Assembly (NCBI GenBank): GCA_035258565.1
Contig: DATFXF010000009.1
Location: forward strand, 1-14,083
Direction of reading: 5' to 3'
DNA length: 14,083 bases
Source: DATFXF01 sp035258565
GTDB taxonomy: Bacteria > Acidobacteriota > Terriglobia > Acidiferrales > UBA7541
Part shown: positions 7,265 through 13,189 of the stretch, one piece after another
Layout of the letters: each line of letters starts with the position of its first letter
How positions within the stretch are numbered: the stretch's first letter is position 1
The notes under the pieces: model-generated
The model's database searches: none
Told to the model about the DNA's origin: nothing
Seen by the model: the letters and a program-made list of their open reading frames with translations, nothing else
Position numbers and translations under genes: made by a program

Positions 7265-7720
7265 ATGAAACCCCAGCTCAGCTCTGACGATTACCGGGCG
7301 CTCGCGGAGTTCCGTTATCAGATCCGCTGTTTTCTGACCTTCAGCGAGCAGGCCGCGCGGTCCGCCGGGCTTGAGCCGCAGCAGTACGTGATGCTCCTGG
7401 CGATCCGCGGATTGCCCGAAGGGCGGGAGGCCACCATCCGTGCCCTTGCCGAGCGATTGCAGATCCGCCACCACAGCGCCGTGGAACTGATTGACCGGCT
7501 CGTCGGCCGCGGCCTGGTGCGCCGCGTCCACTCTCCTCAAGACCGGCGAAATGTGCTCATCCACCTGACCGCTCGCGGCGAGAGAATCCTGGAGAGGCTC
7601 GCGCAGCTGCGTCTCGAAGAGCTTCGCGCCACCGGCCCCGCCCTGGTTCGGGCCCTCGACGCGCTGATTGAGCGCACGAGAGAATCGAAACCGCTGCCCC
7701 AGGTGGTGCGTGCCGGCTGA
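7265..7720 (+). CDS. MarR-family winged-helix transcriptional regulator
   Basis: This is a DNA-binding repressor or activator of 151 residues, dimeric in this family. The N-terminal helix region (about 7-45) and C-terminal helix (about 107-140) would form the dimer interface. The winged helix-turn-helix spans about 55-105: TIRALAERLQIRHHSAVELIDRL is the HTH, and SPQDRRNVLIHLTARG is the wing with the conserved Asp-Arg-Arg. Cys22 is the only cysteine seen and might be redox-active, though this is speculative. The ATG at 7265 follows a 74-base gap with a possible promoter. Targets are unknown; likely candidates are its own gene and the adjacent ICMT or NTF2-like genes. It is convergent with the NTF2-like gene. 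Confidence 0.92.
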   Translation: MKPQLSSDDYRALAEFRYQIRCFLTFSEQAARSAGLEPQQYVMLLAIRGLPEGREATIRALAERLQIRHHSAVELIDRLVGRGLVRRVHSPQDRRNVLIHLTARGERILERLAQLRLEELRATGPALVRALDALIERTRESKPLPQVVRAG

Positions 7721-7835
7721 CGCGGGGAAAGGCCAGCGAATATCTCTCCGGTGGGCGTCCTTTCCCGGGCGAATTGATCGAGCCCGGTGGATTCCTTCGT
7801 GGCCACGCAGACTTGGAGCACGCGCCCGGCAGGGT

Positions 7836-8213
7836 TTAGTGGGCGCGCGAGAAATGCTCGTGCACCACGCGCCAATCCTTTCCTGCTCGCACGAAAACGT
7901 GTGTGCCCCGGCCGCGCACTCGGCGCCCCTCGCCGAGACCTACGGTCCAATAAAAGGTGGCCACGGCAATGGGGCCGCTTAGGTGCACCTGCGGCTGCTC
8001 GATCTGATAGGTCATCTTCGGCGCGCGTCGCAGGTAGTAGTGGAAGGTCTTCTGGAGCGCGCCGAGACCTCGGATGCGGCCGTGTCGCGTGGAGGAGAAC
8101 CCGACAAAGTTCCGGTGAAACATTTTCACCGCCCCGCGGATGTCACCACGATTGATCGCGCGCGCCTGTTCGCGTTCTGCTTCGAGGATCTTTTTTCGGA
8201 TGCCATTGGCCAT
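7836..8213 (-). CDS. NTF2/SnoaL-like (DUF4440-type) small protein
   Basis: This is a 125-residue cytoplasmic protein with the cone-shaped NTF2-like fold: an N-terminal helix pair (ILEAEREQARAINRGD, 9-24; IRGAVKMFHRNFVGFS), the linker GLGALQKTF, then strands ending in the typical WRVVHEHFS (114-122). The DUF4440/SnoaL_3 group has no common reaction; members act as small isomerases, hydrolases or ligand binders. The ATG at 8213 has GAGGTGA just upstream. An extended -10 element lies 39 bases before the start, so it probably has its own promoter even though the SAM methyltransferase gene lies upstream on the same strand (154-base gap). Function cannot be given beyond the fold. Confidence 0.88.
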   Translation of the reverse strand: MANGIRKKILEAEREQARAINRGDIRGAVKMFHRNFVGFSSTRHGRIRGLGALQKTFHYYLRRAPKMTYQIEQPQVHLSGPIAVATFYWTVGLGEGRRVRGRGTHVFVRAGKDWRVVHEHFSRAH

Positions 8214-8251
8214 GGTTCACCTCGCCGGCCCGTGTTTGGGATGAGAGAACA

Positions 8252-8260
8252 ATTCTATCA
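8252..8260 (-). promoter_or_regulatory. Extended -10 promoter element of the NTF2-like gene
   Basis: The minus strand reads TGATAGAAT, an almost ideal extended -10 box. It would give a leader of about 30 bases before the ATG at 8213. No clear -35 box is present. Confidence 0.45.
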
Positions 8261-8367
8261 GCTTGGCCTCGCCGCTGCCGCCTCGGGAGAATGAGCGCCC
8301 GCTGACGTTCTCTCTCTTCAGGTCATTGCTCAATGGTCTCCTTCGAACGAGCGGGAAGGATGATTCG

Positions 8368-9213
8368 TTACTGCTTCTTTCGCGCCACGGCCAGGATGTG
8401 CGCGCTTTGCCCCATCAGTGCCGGTTCGGTTTCGGTGGCCTTCACAATGGTGAGGAGCCTGCCTCGCAAGACAGGATCGTGCCAGACTTTCTTGAAATTG
8501 GTTAGCAGCCAGCCAGGTCCTTCGATTGCGTATAAATGCGGGGTTTCGAATCCCGCCTCCCGGATTTCATCTTTCAATTCATTAGGATGGTGAAAAAAAG
8601 CGGTTGTGAAGTATTCTGGACGGCCGGTGGGGTTTCGATGCTGTCCGCTCCTCAGGTCACGTCGGACAATTCTAAAGAACGCAGGGTCTTCCATGAACCC
8701 TCGAAATAGACCGTCAAGCGCGGAGGCAGATCTCGAAATCGCCGCGGCAAAAAGCAGACCACCCCGCTTCAAGGTTCGGAACGCTTCCGATAGCGACCTT
8801 ATCCGGTCGCGTTTTCTAATTAGGTGATACAAGGGCCCTAGGAATAGGACAACGTCAGAGGATTTGGTTCCGAACCTCAGAGTTCGTGCCTCTCCCAGAG
8901 TAACACTGGCCAGGGGCCGGTCGGGTTGAGCATTCGAGGCACGCTTGGCCTGCTCGAGATGTACGGGAACCGGATCCACCAGATGAACCGTGTGTCCCAG
9001 CTTCGCCAACCAGCAAGCATAGGCACCGGGTCCACCACCGATATCCAACACCGTGATCGGCTTCCTCGGAAGGTAGCGAGAGATTAGTTCTTTCGTGCGG
9101 TAGAACTCTAACTGACCGGCCTGCGTAAATAACCTCGAGCGTTCCTGAACGGTATCATAGTGTTTCCGAATCTCGGAGGGCAATTGAATGGACCTGGAAA
9201 TATGCGATCTCAT
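8368..9213 (-). CDS. Class I SAM-dependent methyltransferase, atypical composition
   Basis: This is a cytoplasmic methyltransferase of about 281 residues (291 if it starts at the GTG at 9243). Numbering from the longer start, EIRKHYD precedes the domain, motif I is VLDIGGGPGAYA (65-76), the acidic ribose ligand ends VHLVD (Asp90), motif IV is DVVLFLGPLYHL (130-141), and RTLKRGGLLFAAAIS (156-170) is the post-motif strand. It matches a broad bacterial family of unknown substrate. The ATG at 9213 is preferred because relatives begin shortly before the EIRxYYD segment; neither start has a clear ribosome site. GC content is visibly lower than in flanking genes (Lys/Arg AAx and AGx codons, T-rich strands), which suggests recent acquisition. 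It is probably a stand-alone gene. Confidence 0.9.
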   Translation of the reverse strand: MRSHISRSIQLPSEIRKHYDTVQERSRLFTQAGQLEFYRTKELISRYLPRKPITVLDIGGGPGAYACWLAKLGHTVHLVDPVPVHLEQAKRASNAQPDRPLASVTLGEARTLRFGTKSSDVVLFLGPLYHLIRKRDRIRSLSEAFRTLKRGGLLFAAAISRSASALDGLFRGFMEDPAFFRIVRRDLRSGQHRNPTGRPEYFTTAFFHHPNELKDEIREAGFETPHLYAIEGPGWLLTNFKKVWHDPVLRGRLLTIVKATETEPALMGQSAHILAVARKKQ

Positions 9214-9411
9214 TTCCGGGCGAAACTCTAGTGCACTGGTCACGCGTATTCAACCCCAGGTTCTGCTGCTGAAAGTCAACGGGGAACGTGGGCCTTTACC
9301 TCTCCAATCCATTGAATCCGTTTTCATCATTGTCAGCAACTATAGTTCGAGCGGGGCTTCGAAGCTTCCCTCAGGATCCGCGAGATGGGATTCTACTGAG
9401 GCGCTCTCGAG

Positions 9412-9433
9412 GTGTCCCCGGCTGCGGGGATAC
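9412..9433. repeat. Nine-base-pair hairpin downstream of the PagL-like gene
   Basis: GTGTCCCCG and CGGGGATAC pair over nine positions (one G-T pair) around a GCTG loop. It lies 65 bases beyond the PagL-like stop codon in the direction of transcription. No T-run follows on either strand, so it may be a Rho-dependent end, an mRNA stabiliser or a leftover. It is the only structure I see in the 284 bases between the two minus-strand genes; that spacer has roughly 50% GC. Confidence 0.4.
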
Positions 9434-9497
9434 GTCCACTCCTCGATGGTCCGCATGATGCGCAAGCGCTCTCGTCCTGGTCCCAGAAGCCGAGATT

Positions 9498-10178
9498 CTA
9501 TGGAGTGGCGCGGTGGTGATCGTCACGCCGGCCGCGGGTGAACCGGCCCACGCCGAGGCGGAGCTGGACGGTGTTGATTCCGGGATTGGGCGTGGCCAGC
9601 CCGGCATTGGAAATATGCAGGTAGCGAAGTTCGATGCTCCAGTTGAACCGGTTCTGGAGGATGTCGATTCCGAGCGCCCCGCCGGACGTGAAATTCACTC
9701 GGGAAGTTCCGCTGGGCACCTGGTGGTTGGTGAAGAGGACCCCGCCACCGAGTTCGAGGTAGGGCATAACACGACCGCTGGTTTCAAGGTTCCATTTCAA
9801 CGCCATGGGATTGAGGCCCAACCCATAGGCGGTGTTGGCGGGCTGGAAGACCAAGAAGACGGGAACCACATCCACCGCATATTCAAAGCTGCCGCGCAGG
9901 AAGCTGGGGCCGTGCGGCTCGGTCAGGATCCAGCCATAACGCGCCCCGACGTTCCACACAGTGGTGTTCGAGGGACTTCCGTTCGTGCCGTGCCCGCCGC
10001 CAGTCCAAAACTCAATCTGGTGCCCACCCTTTTCCGGGTGTCTCTGCGAGCGGGCAACTGGGGCAGAGAGCAGCATGGCCAGCAGGAGCGCCGAAAAAAT
10101 CCTGCCGGTTCGATAATGAGCCAGGAGCAAGGTCTCCGACCGCTGCGAAAATAGTCTCCGAACGCAACCGTGCGCCAT
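9498..10178 (-). CDS. PagL-like outer-membrane lipid A deacylase / acyloxyacyl hydrolase family protein
   Basis: This is a 226-residue predicted outer-membrane beta-barrel. A signal peptide is clear (hydrophobic IFSALLLAMLLSAPVA, about 28-42), followed by alternating strands (QIEFWTGG, VWNVGARYGW, YLELGGGVLFT, FNWSIELRYLHIS, TVQLRLGVGRF). PagL enzymes remove the 3-O-acyl chain of lipid A with a Ser-His-Glu triad. His188 and Ser190 (ELRYLHISNAG) match the HxS pair and the NPG turn follows. The Glu normally about 12 residues after the Ser is Asn202 here, so activity is uncertain. The ATG at 10178 gives a long n-region of about 27 residues; a TTG at codon 17, behind GGAGACC, would give a more normal signal peptide. 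The family call is good; the enzymatic claim is moderate. Confidence 0.75.
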   Translation of the reverse strand: MAHGCVRRLFSQRSETLLLAHYRTGRIFSALLLAMLLSAPVARSQRHPEKGGHQIEFWTGGGHGTNGSPSNTTVWNVGARYGWILTEPHGPSFLRGSFEYAVDVVPVFLVFQPANTAYGLGLNPMALKWNLETSGRVMPYLELGGGVLFTNHQVPSGTSRVNFTSGGALGIDILQNRFNWSIELRYLHISNAGLATPNPGINTVQLRLGVGRFTRGRRDDHHRATP

Positions 10179-10281
10179 GCTATACGATTTCGAGATCCTT
10201 GGGGAGCCGAATTAGGTTTCCGCGCTATTCTCTGGGATCTTACTGCGGCGTGTGAAACTCTCCTCGATCCTCGAAATTTAG

Positions 10282-10310
10282 TGGACAATTAGCGGCTTAA
10301 TTTCCATTAT
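10282..10310 (+). promoter_or_regulatory. Promoter-like sequence ahead of the signal-peptide micro-ORF
   Basis: TGGACA at 10282-10287 (five of six bases of the -35 consensus) and CATTAT at 10305-10310 (four of six) have the ideal 17-base spacing. The DNA here is AT-rich compared with the window. It points rightward to the micro-ORF at 10359. Confidence 0.4.
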
Positions 10311-10358
10311 CCTAATGGCCCTTGTCGGCGCCGACGATTTGTTTGAGAGGATTTCAAA

Positions 10359-10424
10359 GTGAAGGAATTTTTGCTCACAGCCTCTTTGATCGGCGGATTG
10401 GTCCTCCGCCTCGGCCATAAGTGA
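10359..10424 (+). pseudogene. Signal-peptide-like micro-ORF, possible 5' remnant of a secreted protein gene
   Basis: A GTG behind GAGAGG (8-base gap) opens a 21-codon frame, VKEFLLTASLIGGLVLRLGHK, then a stop. The first 16 residues look exactly like the start of a secreted or PEP-CTERM protein. A shift of one base near 10408 would continue it as ASAISDRFLNRNG, giving an Ala-Ser-Ala cleavage site, and this second frame stays open to a TGA at 10524-10526. I read this as a frameshifted or truncated gene start; it could also be a true small peptide or chance. The rest of the 377-base gap between 10179 and 10555 holds only the promoter-like sequence, this frame and a small hairpin at 10500-10515. 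Confidence 0.35.
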
Positions 10425-10499
10425 TCGGTTCCTGAATCGGAACGGAAGCCCTCTCGCGACTGCCCTCTGCTCGGAATACAATCTTCAGGAGTCGTGTTT

Positions 10500-10515
10500 C
10501 GGACGCACCCGTCCG
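10500..10515. repeat. Short perfect hairpin in the PEP-CTERM gap
   Basis: CGGACG and CGTCCG form a 6-base stem with a CACC loop, followed two bases later by a second small dyad, TCTC-GT-GAGA (10518-10527). There is no T-run. It lies between the micro-ORF and the tail of the PEP-CTERM fragment, where convergent transcripts would end. Confidence 0.3.
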
Positions 10516-10555
10516 GGTCTCTCGTGAGAAGCGGGCTGTCGCTTGCGTCGCCCGA

Positions 10556-10885
10556 TTAAACCCGCGAGGCGAACCGGCGGCGGAGCAGCCCCAGCAGCGC
10601 GGCCCCGGGGGCAAGGAGAGTGAGCGTAGCCGGTTCGGGGACTGGGGAGGTGTTCGGCGGCTTCCTCTCTATGTCATCTATCTGGGTGCAGTCCCGGGGG
10701 GCAGTGTAGGTCAAAGAGCCCACCAGCACGTTGCCTGAAGTGGCCGTGATCCCCACGAAGGGGTTTGCGTTGGTCCAGTTAATCGGGAAAGGCATGTTGT
10801 TCAGATTGCCGGTGAAGCAGTTCAGTGAACCAAGTTGCCCGGCAGCCGGGCCGAAGCAAATCTTGTAACCTTCCTGTGACTGCAC
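10556..10885 (-). pseudogene. PEP-CTERM sorting-domain protein lacking its N-terminus
   Basis: The C-terminus is a textbook PEP-CTERM signal for exosortase-dependent export: SPVPEPATLTLLAPGAALLGLLRRR (VPEP, a hydrophobic segment, then an Arg cluster), 10556-10636. The preceding 80 or so residues are a Cys-containing, Asn/Thr-rich region (KICFGPAAG, LNCFTGNLNN, VLVGSLTYTAP) without a recognised domain. Such proteins always need an N-terminal signal peptide, but the first possible start is a GTG at 10885 in the middle of a folded-looking stretch (upstream residues RVVSFDC are in frame). The frame further upstream is arginine- and proline-rich, has no start codon and ends at a TAG near 11017. 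I therefore call it a truncated or rearranged gene. The exosortase itself is not in the window. Confidence 0.55.
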
Positions 10886-10997
10886 GCAGTCGAAACTGAC
10901 TACTCTTCCCGGCCCGTCGGCGCGCTCGAGCGCCGGGCGACCGTCTTCTCGAGGAGGGGACAGAGGCCGGGCGAAGCAGAAAGGCGGGAGGCTTCCA

Positions 10998-11027
10998 TTG
11001 ACTTGCCCTGCGCCGCTATGCTACCCA
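10998..11027 (+). promoter_or_regulatory. Possible promoter of the rsbW-rsbV pair
   Basis: TTGACT (10998-11003) lies 18 bases before TACCCA (11022-11027), which is preceded by TGC as in an extended -10. The proposed start codon at 11061 is 33 bases downstream. If this is the promoter, the in-frame TTG at 10998 cannot be the translation start. Confidence 0.42.
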
Positions 11028-11060
11028 TACGGGGCCTTTCCTGTGCCCCTCAACGGCCGG

Positions 11061-11534
11061 ATGAGCTCCGAGACGAAGCGGATCGAAGTCACTTTAGAGA
11101 CGCTGACCGACAGCGTCGCTCTGGCCGAAGCGATTGCTCTGCGCATCGCCGGCGCCGCGGGGTTCAGCGAGGACGACAGCCACAAGATCAGCATGTCGGT
11201 TCGCGAGGGGATGATCAACGCCGTCCAGTACGGCAATGGACAGCAGCGCGACAAGAAGATCGTCTTGACGTTCGAGCTTACACCGGAAAAATTGGTGATT
11301 CACGTCCTCGATCAGGGCCCCGGTTTCAACTTGGCCGATGTGCCCGACCCACTGGCGGAGGAGAACCTGCTGAAGACTTCCGGGCGTGGCATTTTCCTGA
11401 TGCGCGCCTTCATGGATGAGTTCGATGTGCTGCGCGGCCGTGAGGGCGGGGCCGAAGTGGTGATGGCCAAGCGATATCCGGCGTCGCGAAATTCAGACCC
11501 CGGAGATAACCCGGGCAGCGCGAGGAGGGAATAA
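11061..11534 (+). CDS. RsbW-type anti-sigma factor serine kinase (HATPase_c_2)
   Basis: This is a 157-residue cytoplasmic GHKL ATPase. Family members bind a sigma factor or other partner and phosphorylate a STAS-domain antagonist on serine. The Bergerat fold motifs are all visible: the N-box VREGMINAVQYGN (47-59, Glu49 and Asn53), the G1 box DQGPGF (84-89), and the G2 region KTSGRGIFLMRAFMDE (105-120). The ATG at 11061 was chosen because the frame before it overlaps a promoter-like sequence; a TTG at 10998 would add 21 residues. Three bases separate its stop from the STAS gene, whose ribosome site lies inside the last codons, so the two are translationally coupled. No sigma factor is nearby, so the final target is unknown. 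Confidence 0.92.
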   Translation: MSSETKRIEVTLETLTDSVALAEAIALRIAGAAGFSEDDSHKISMSVREGMINAVQYGNGQQRDKKIVLTFELTPEKLVIHVLDQGPGFNLADVPDPLAEENLLKTSGRGIFLMRAFMDEFDVLRGREGGAEVVMAKRYPASRNSDPGDNPGSARRE

Positions 11535-11537
11535 CCT

Positions 11538-11882
11538 GTGAGTTTCAAAGCCACCGCCCGGGAATCCGGAGGCGCGACCGTGGTGGACCTGAGCGGCCGC
11601 ATTACGCTCGGCGAGGGCAGCGCCATGCTTCGCGAGATGATCCGCGACCTCCTCAACAAGGGCCAGAAGCGCATCATCCTGAACCTGGGCGACGTCAACT
11701 ACATCGACAGTTCGGGCATCGGTGAGCTAGTCAGCGGCTTTACAACCGTCAAGGGCCGCGGCGGCGAGATGAAATTGCTTCACCTGACCAAGAAGGTCCA
11801 CGACTTGCTCCAGATCACCAAGCTCTACACCGTTTTCGACGTGCATTCGGACGAGGATACGGCGGTGCGCAGCTTCCACTAG
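11538..11882 (+). CDS. STAS-domain anti-sigma factor antagonist (RsbV-type)
   Basis: This is a 114-residue single STAS domain. It would bind the adjacent kinase in its unphosphorylated form and be released when phosphorylated. The phosphorylation site is in NYIDSSGIGELV (54-65), with Ser58 as the equivalent of the RsbV/SpoIIAA serine and Ser59 next to it. The N-terminal strand ATVVDLSGRITLGEG is typical. The GTG at 11538 has GGAGGG at 11524-11529 inside the rsbW end. The partner pair is complete as a switch module, but the order kinase-then-antagonist is the reverse of the classical rsbV-rsbW order. A strong hairpin about 120 bases downstream probably ends the transcript. Confidence 0.94.
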   Translation: MSFKATARESGGATVVDLSGRITLGEGSAMLREMIRDLLNKGQKRIILNLGDVNYIDSSGIGELVSGFTTVKGRGGEMKLLHLTKKVHDLLQITKLYTVFDVHSDEDTAVRSFH

Positions 11883-12002
11883 CCGTCGCGGTCCCTTGCC
11901 CCAGGGCCGGCGGGCCACTGGCCAGAGGAAACCCTAGACACCGCTTTGGTTTTGTGCCAGCATAATCTTGCGTTTGTCGCTCTTGTAATTCCGTGGGTGT
12001 GC

Positions 12003-12026
12003 GAAAAGCCGCTTGAGCGGCTTTTC
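12003..12026 (+). terminator. Perfect 10-bp hairpin between rsbV and the cold-shock gene
   Basis: GAAAAGCCGC and GCGGCTTTTC pair perfectly over ten bases around a TTGA loop, followed by TTGTG. This looks like a Rho-independent terminator for rsbW-rsbV (a weak T-tail is built into the right arm). It lies 62 bases before the cold-shock start codon, so it could instead be a structured 5' leader if transcription begins further upstream. The other bases from 11883 to 12087 show no clear promoter. Confidence 0.65.
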
Positions 12027-12087
12027 TTGTGCAACCGACTGGCGTTACAGGCAGCAAATGGCACATCTTTGAAACAGGAGTGAGAAG

Positions 12088-12294
12088 TTGGCGAGAGAAC
12101 AAGGTGTGGTGAAGTGGTTCAACGCTTCGAAGGGCTACGGGTTCATCCAGCGCCAGTCGGGCGAGGATGTCTTCGTGCACTTCTCGGCCATTCAGATGGA
12201 CGGCTACAAGACGCTGACCGAAGGCCAGACCGTCGAGTTTGAAGTCCGTCAGGGACCCAAGGGTTACCAGGCCGAGAACGTCACGCGGGCGTAG
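12088..12294 (+). CDS. Cold-shock domain protein (CspA family)
   Basis: This is a 68-residue OB-fold RNA/DNA-binding protein that acts as an RNA chaperone and antiterminator. VVKWFNASKGYGFIQ (7-21) contains RNP1 (KGYGFI), and DVFVHFSAI (27-35) contains RNP2. The closing strand is QGPKGYQAENVTRA. Length is normal for bacterial CspA. The start is TTG at 12088 with AGGAG seven bases upstream; no in-frame ATG would give the conserved N-terminus. It is a single-gene unit: a hairpin stands before it and a long terminator after it. Temperature control is known for some family members but is not shown by this sequence alone. Confidence 0.96.
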   Translation: MAREQGVVKWFNASKGYGFIQRQSGEDVFVHFSAIQMDGYKTLTEGQTVEFEVRQGPKGYQAENVTRA

Positions 12295-12312
12295 GCGAAA
12301 CCAAAATTCGAG

Positions 12313-12374
12313 GGCCCTGTCCCGCTCCGCTTCCGAGTTTTGCGATCGGAGGCCCAGGACAGGGCCTTTTTATT
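12313..12374 (+). terminator. Strong Rho-independent terminator of the cold-shock gene
   Basis: GGCCCTGTCC (12313-12322) pairs with GGACAGGGCC (12357-12366) over ten bases. An inner stem, CTTCCGA with TCGGAGG, extends the structure. TTTTTATT follows at 12367-12374. It begins 19 bases after the csp stop codon and is the best terminator in the window. Confidence 0.85.
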
Positions 12375-12420
12375 ACTCTCTGCTCTCTTCGCTGCTCGGG
12401 CGCCGCAGGGAGGTTGAACG

Positions 12421-12429
12421 TGATACGAT
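12421..12429 (+). promoter_or_regulatory. Extended -10 promoter element of the TPR gene
   Basis: TGATACGAT is a TGn-extended -10 box, 33 bases before the ATG at 12463 and after the csp terminator. No clear -35 is seen. Confidence 0.42.
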
Positions 12430-12462
12430 CATCTCCCGAGGGACGCACTCCGAGAAAAGGCC

Positions 12463-13182
12463 ATGGCGCACATTTCGCGCAAGGAACTGAAGAAGGACGA
12501 AATCCGGGAAACCTTGGCGCACGGCGCGGAAGCGGTGATTTCCCACCAGCGCATTGTGAGCATGATCGTGGCCCTGGCAGTCGTCGTCGGCCTGGCAGTC
12601 CTGGGCTGGCGGTTTTACAGCGAGCGCGAGACTGTAAAGGCTTCGGCGGCGCTCGATGACGCCATGCGTGTGTACGAAGCGCGCATCCGCGCCCCGGGCG
12701 AGCGGGCGGAGCCCGCCGAAGTGACTTATGTGGAGGAGCGGAACAAATACGAAGATGCCACAAAGAAGTTTCTGAGCGTGGCCCAAAGCTACGGGCGAAC
12801 GCGTCCCGGGCAGGTGGCCCGTTACTATGCTGCGCTCTCCGAGCAACGCCTCGGGCGCACGGATCAGGCGGTGAAGGAACTGAAGGAGCTCGAAAGCGGT
12901 GGCATGGACGAGCTAGCTGCTCTGGCGCGCTTCCAACTCGCTGAAATCTACGAACAGACCGGCAAGGCCGACGAAGGAGTGAAGCTCTACCGGCAGCTCG
13001 CTGACAAGCCTACGGTGCTGGTTCCCCGGCCGCTGGCGCTGCTGGCCCTGGCCCGCCACCTCAGCAAGGCCAACCCGCAGGAAGCCGTAAAGCTCTACGA
13101 CCAGATCAAGAAGGACTTTCCAGATTCGGCGGCCGCCGGTGAGGCCGACAAGCGCCTGGAACTCCTCAGCGGAAAGACGTAG
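12463..13182 (+). CDS. Membrane-anchored TPR protein (YfgM-like)
   Basis: This is a 239-residue single-pass protein. A short basic cytoplasmic head (SRKELKKDEIRETL) precedes one transmembrane helix (about 31-49, IVSMIVALAVVVGLAVLGW). A long C-terminal helical solenoid follows, with TPR-like units near 97-143 (YEDATKKFLSVAQSY ... YYAALSEQRLGRTDQAV), 153-180 (LARFQLAEIYEQTGKADEGVKLYRQL) and 188-220. Layout and length resemble YfgM, an ancillary SecYEG and chaperone-linked protein in Enterobacteria, but the similarity seen here is general. The ATG at 12463 lies downstream of an extended -10 element. The dGTPase-like gene starts 8 bases after the stop, so they are probably co-transcribed. Confidence 0.85.
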   Translation: MAHISRKELKKDEIRETLAHGAEAVISHQRIVSMIVALAVVVGLAVLGWRFYSERETVKASAALDDAMRVYEARIRAPGERAEPAEVTYVEERNKYEDATKKFLSVAQSYGRTRPGQVARYYAALSEQRLGRTDQAVKELKELESGGMDELAALARFQLAEIYEQTGKADEGVKLYRQLADKPTVLVPRPLALLALARHLSKANPQEAVKLYDQIKKDFPDSAAAGEADKRLELLSGKT

Positions 13183-13189
13183 CGCGACG

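Noticed and set aside
9513..10154. Plus-strand 213-codon open frame
   Set aside because: Antisense to the PagL-like gene, which has a signal peptide, barrel strands and the HxS motif on the minus strand; the plus frame has none of these.
11946..11989. Promoter for the cold-shock gene around TTGGTT and TGTAAT
   Set aside because: The hexamers are not at a workable spacing; no convincing pair was found before or after the hairpin.
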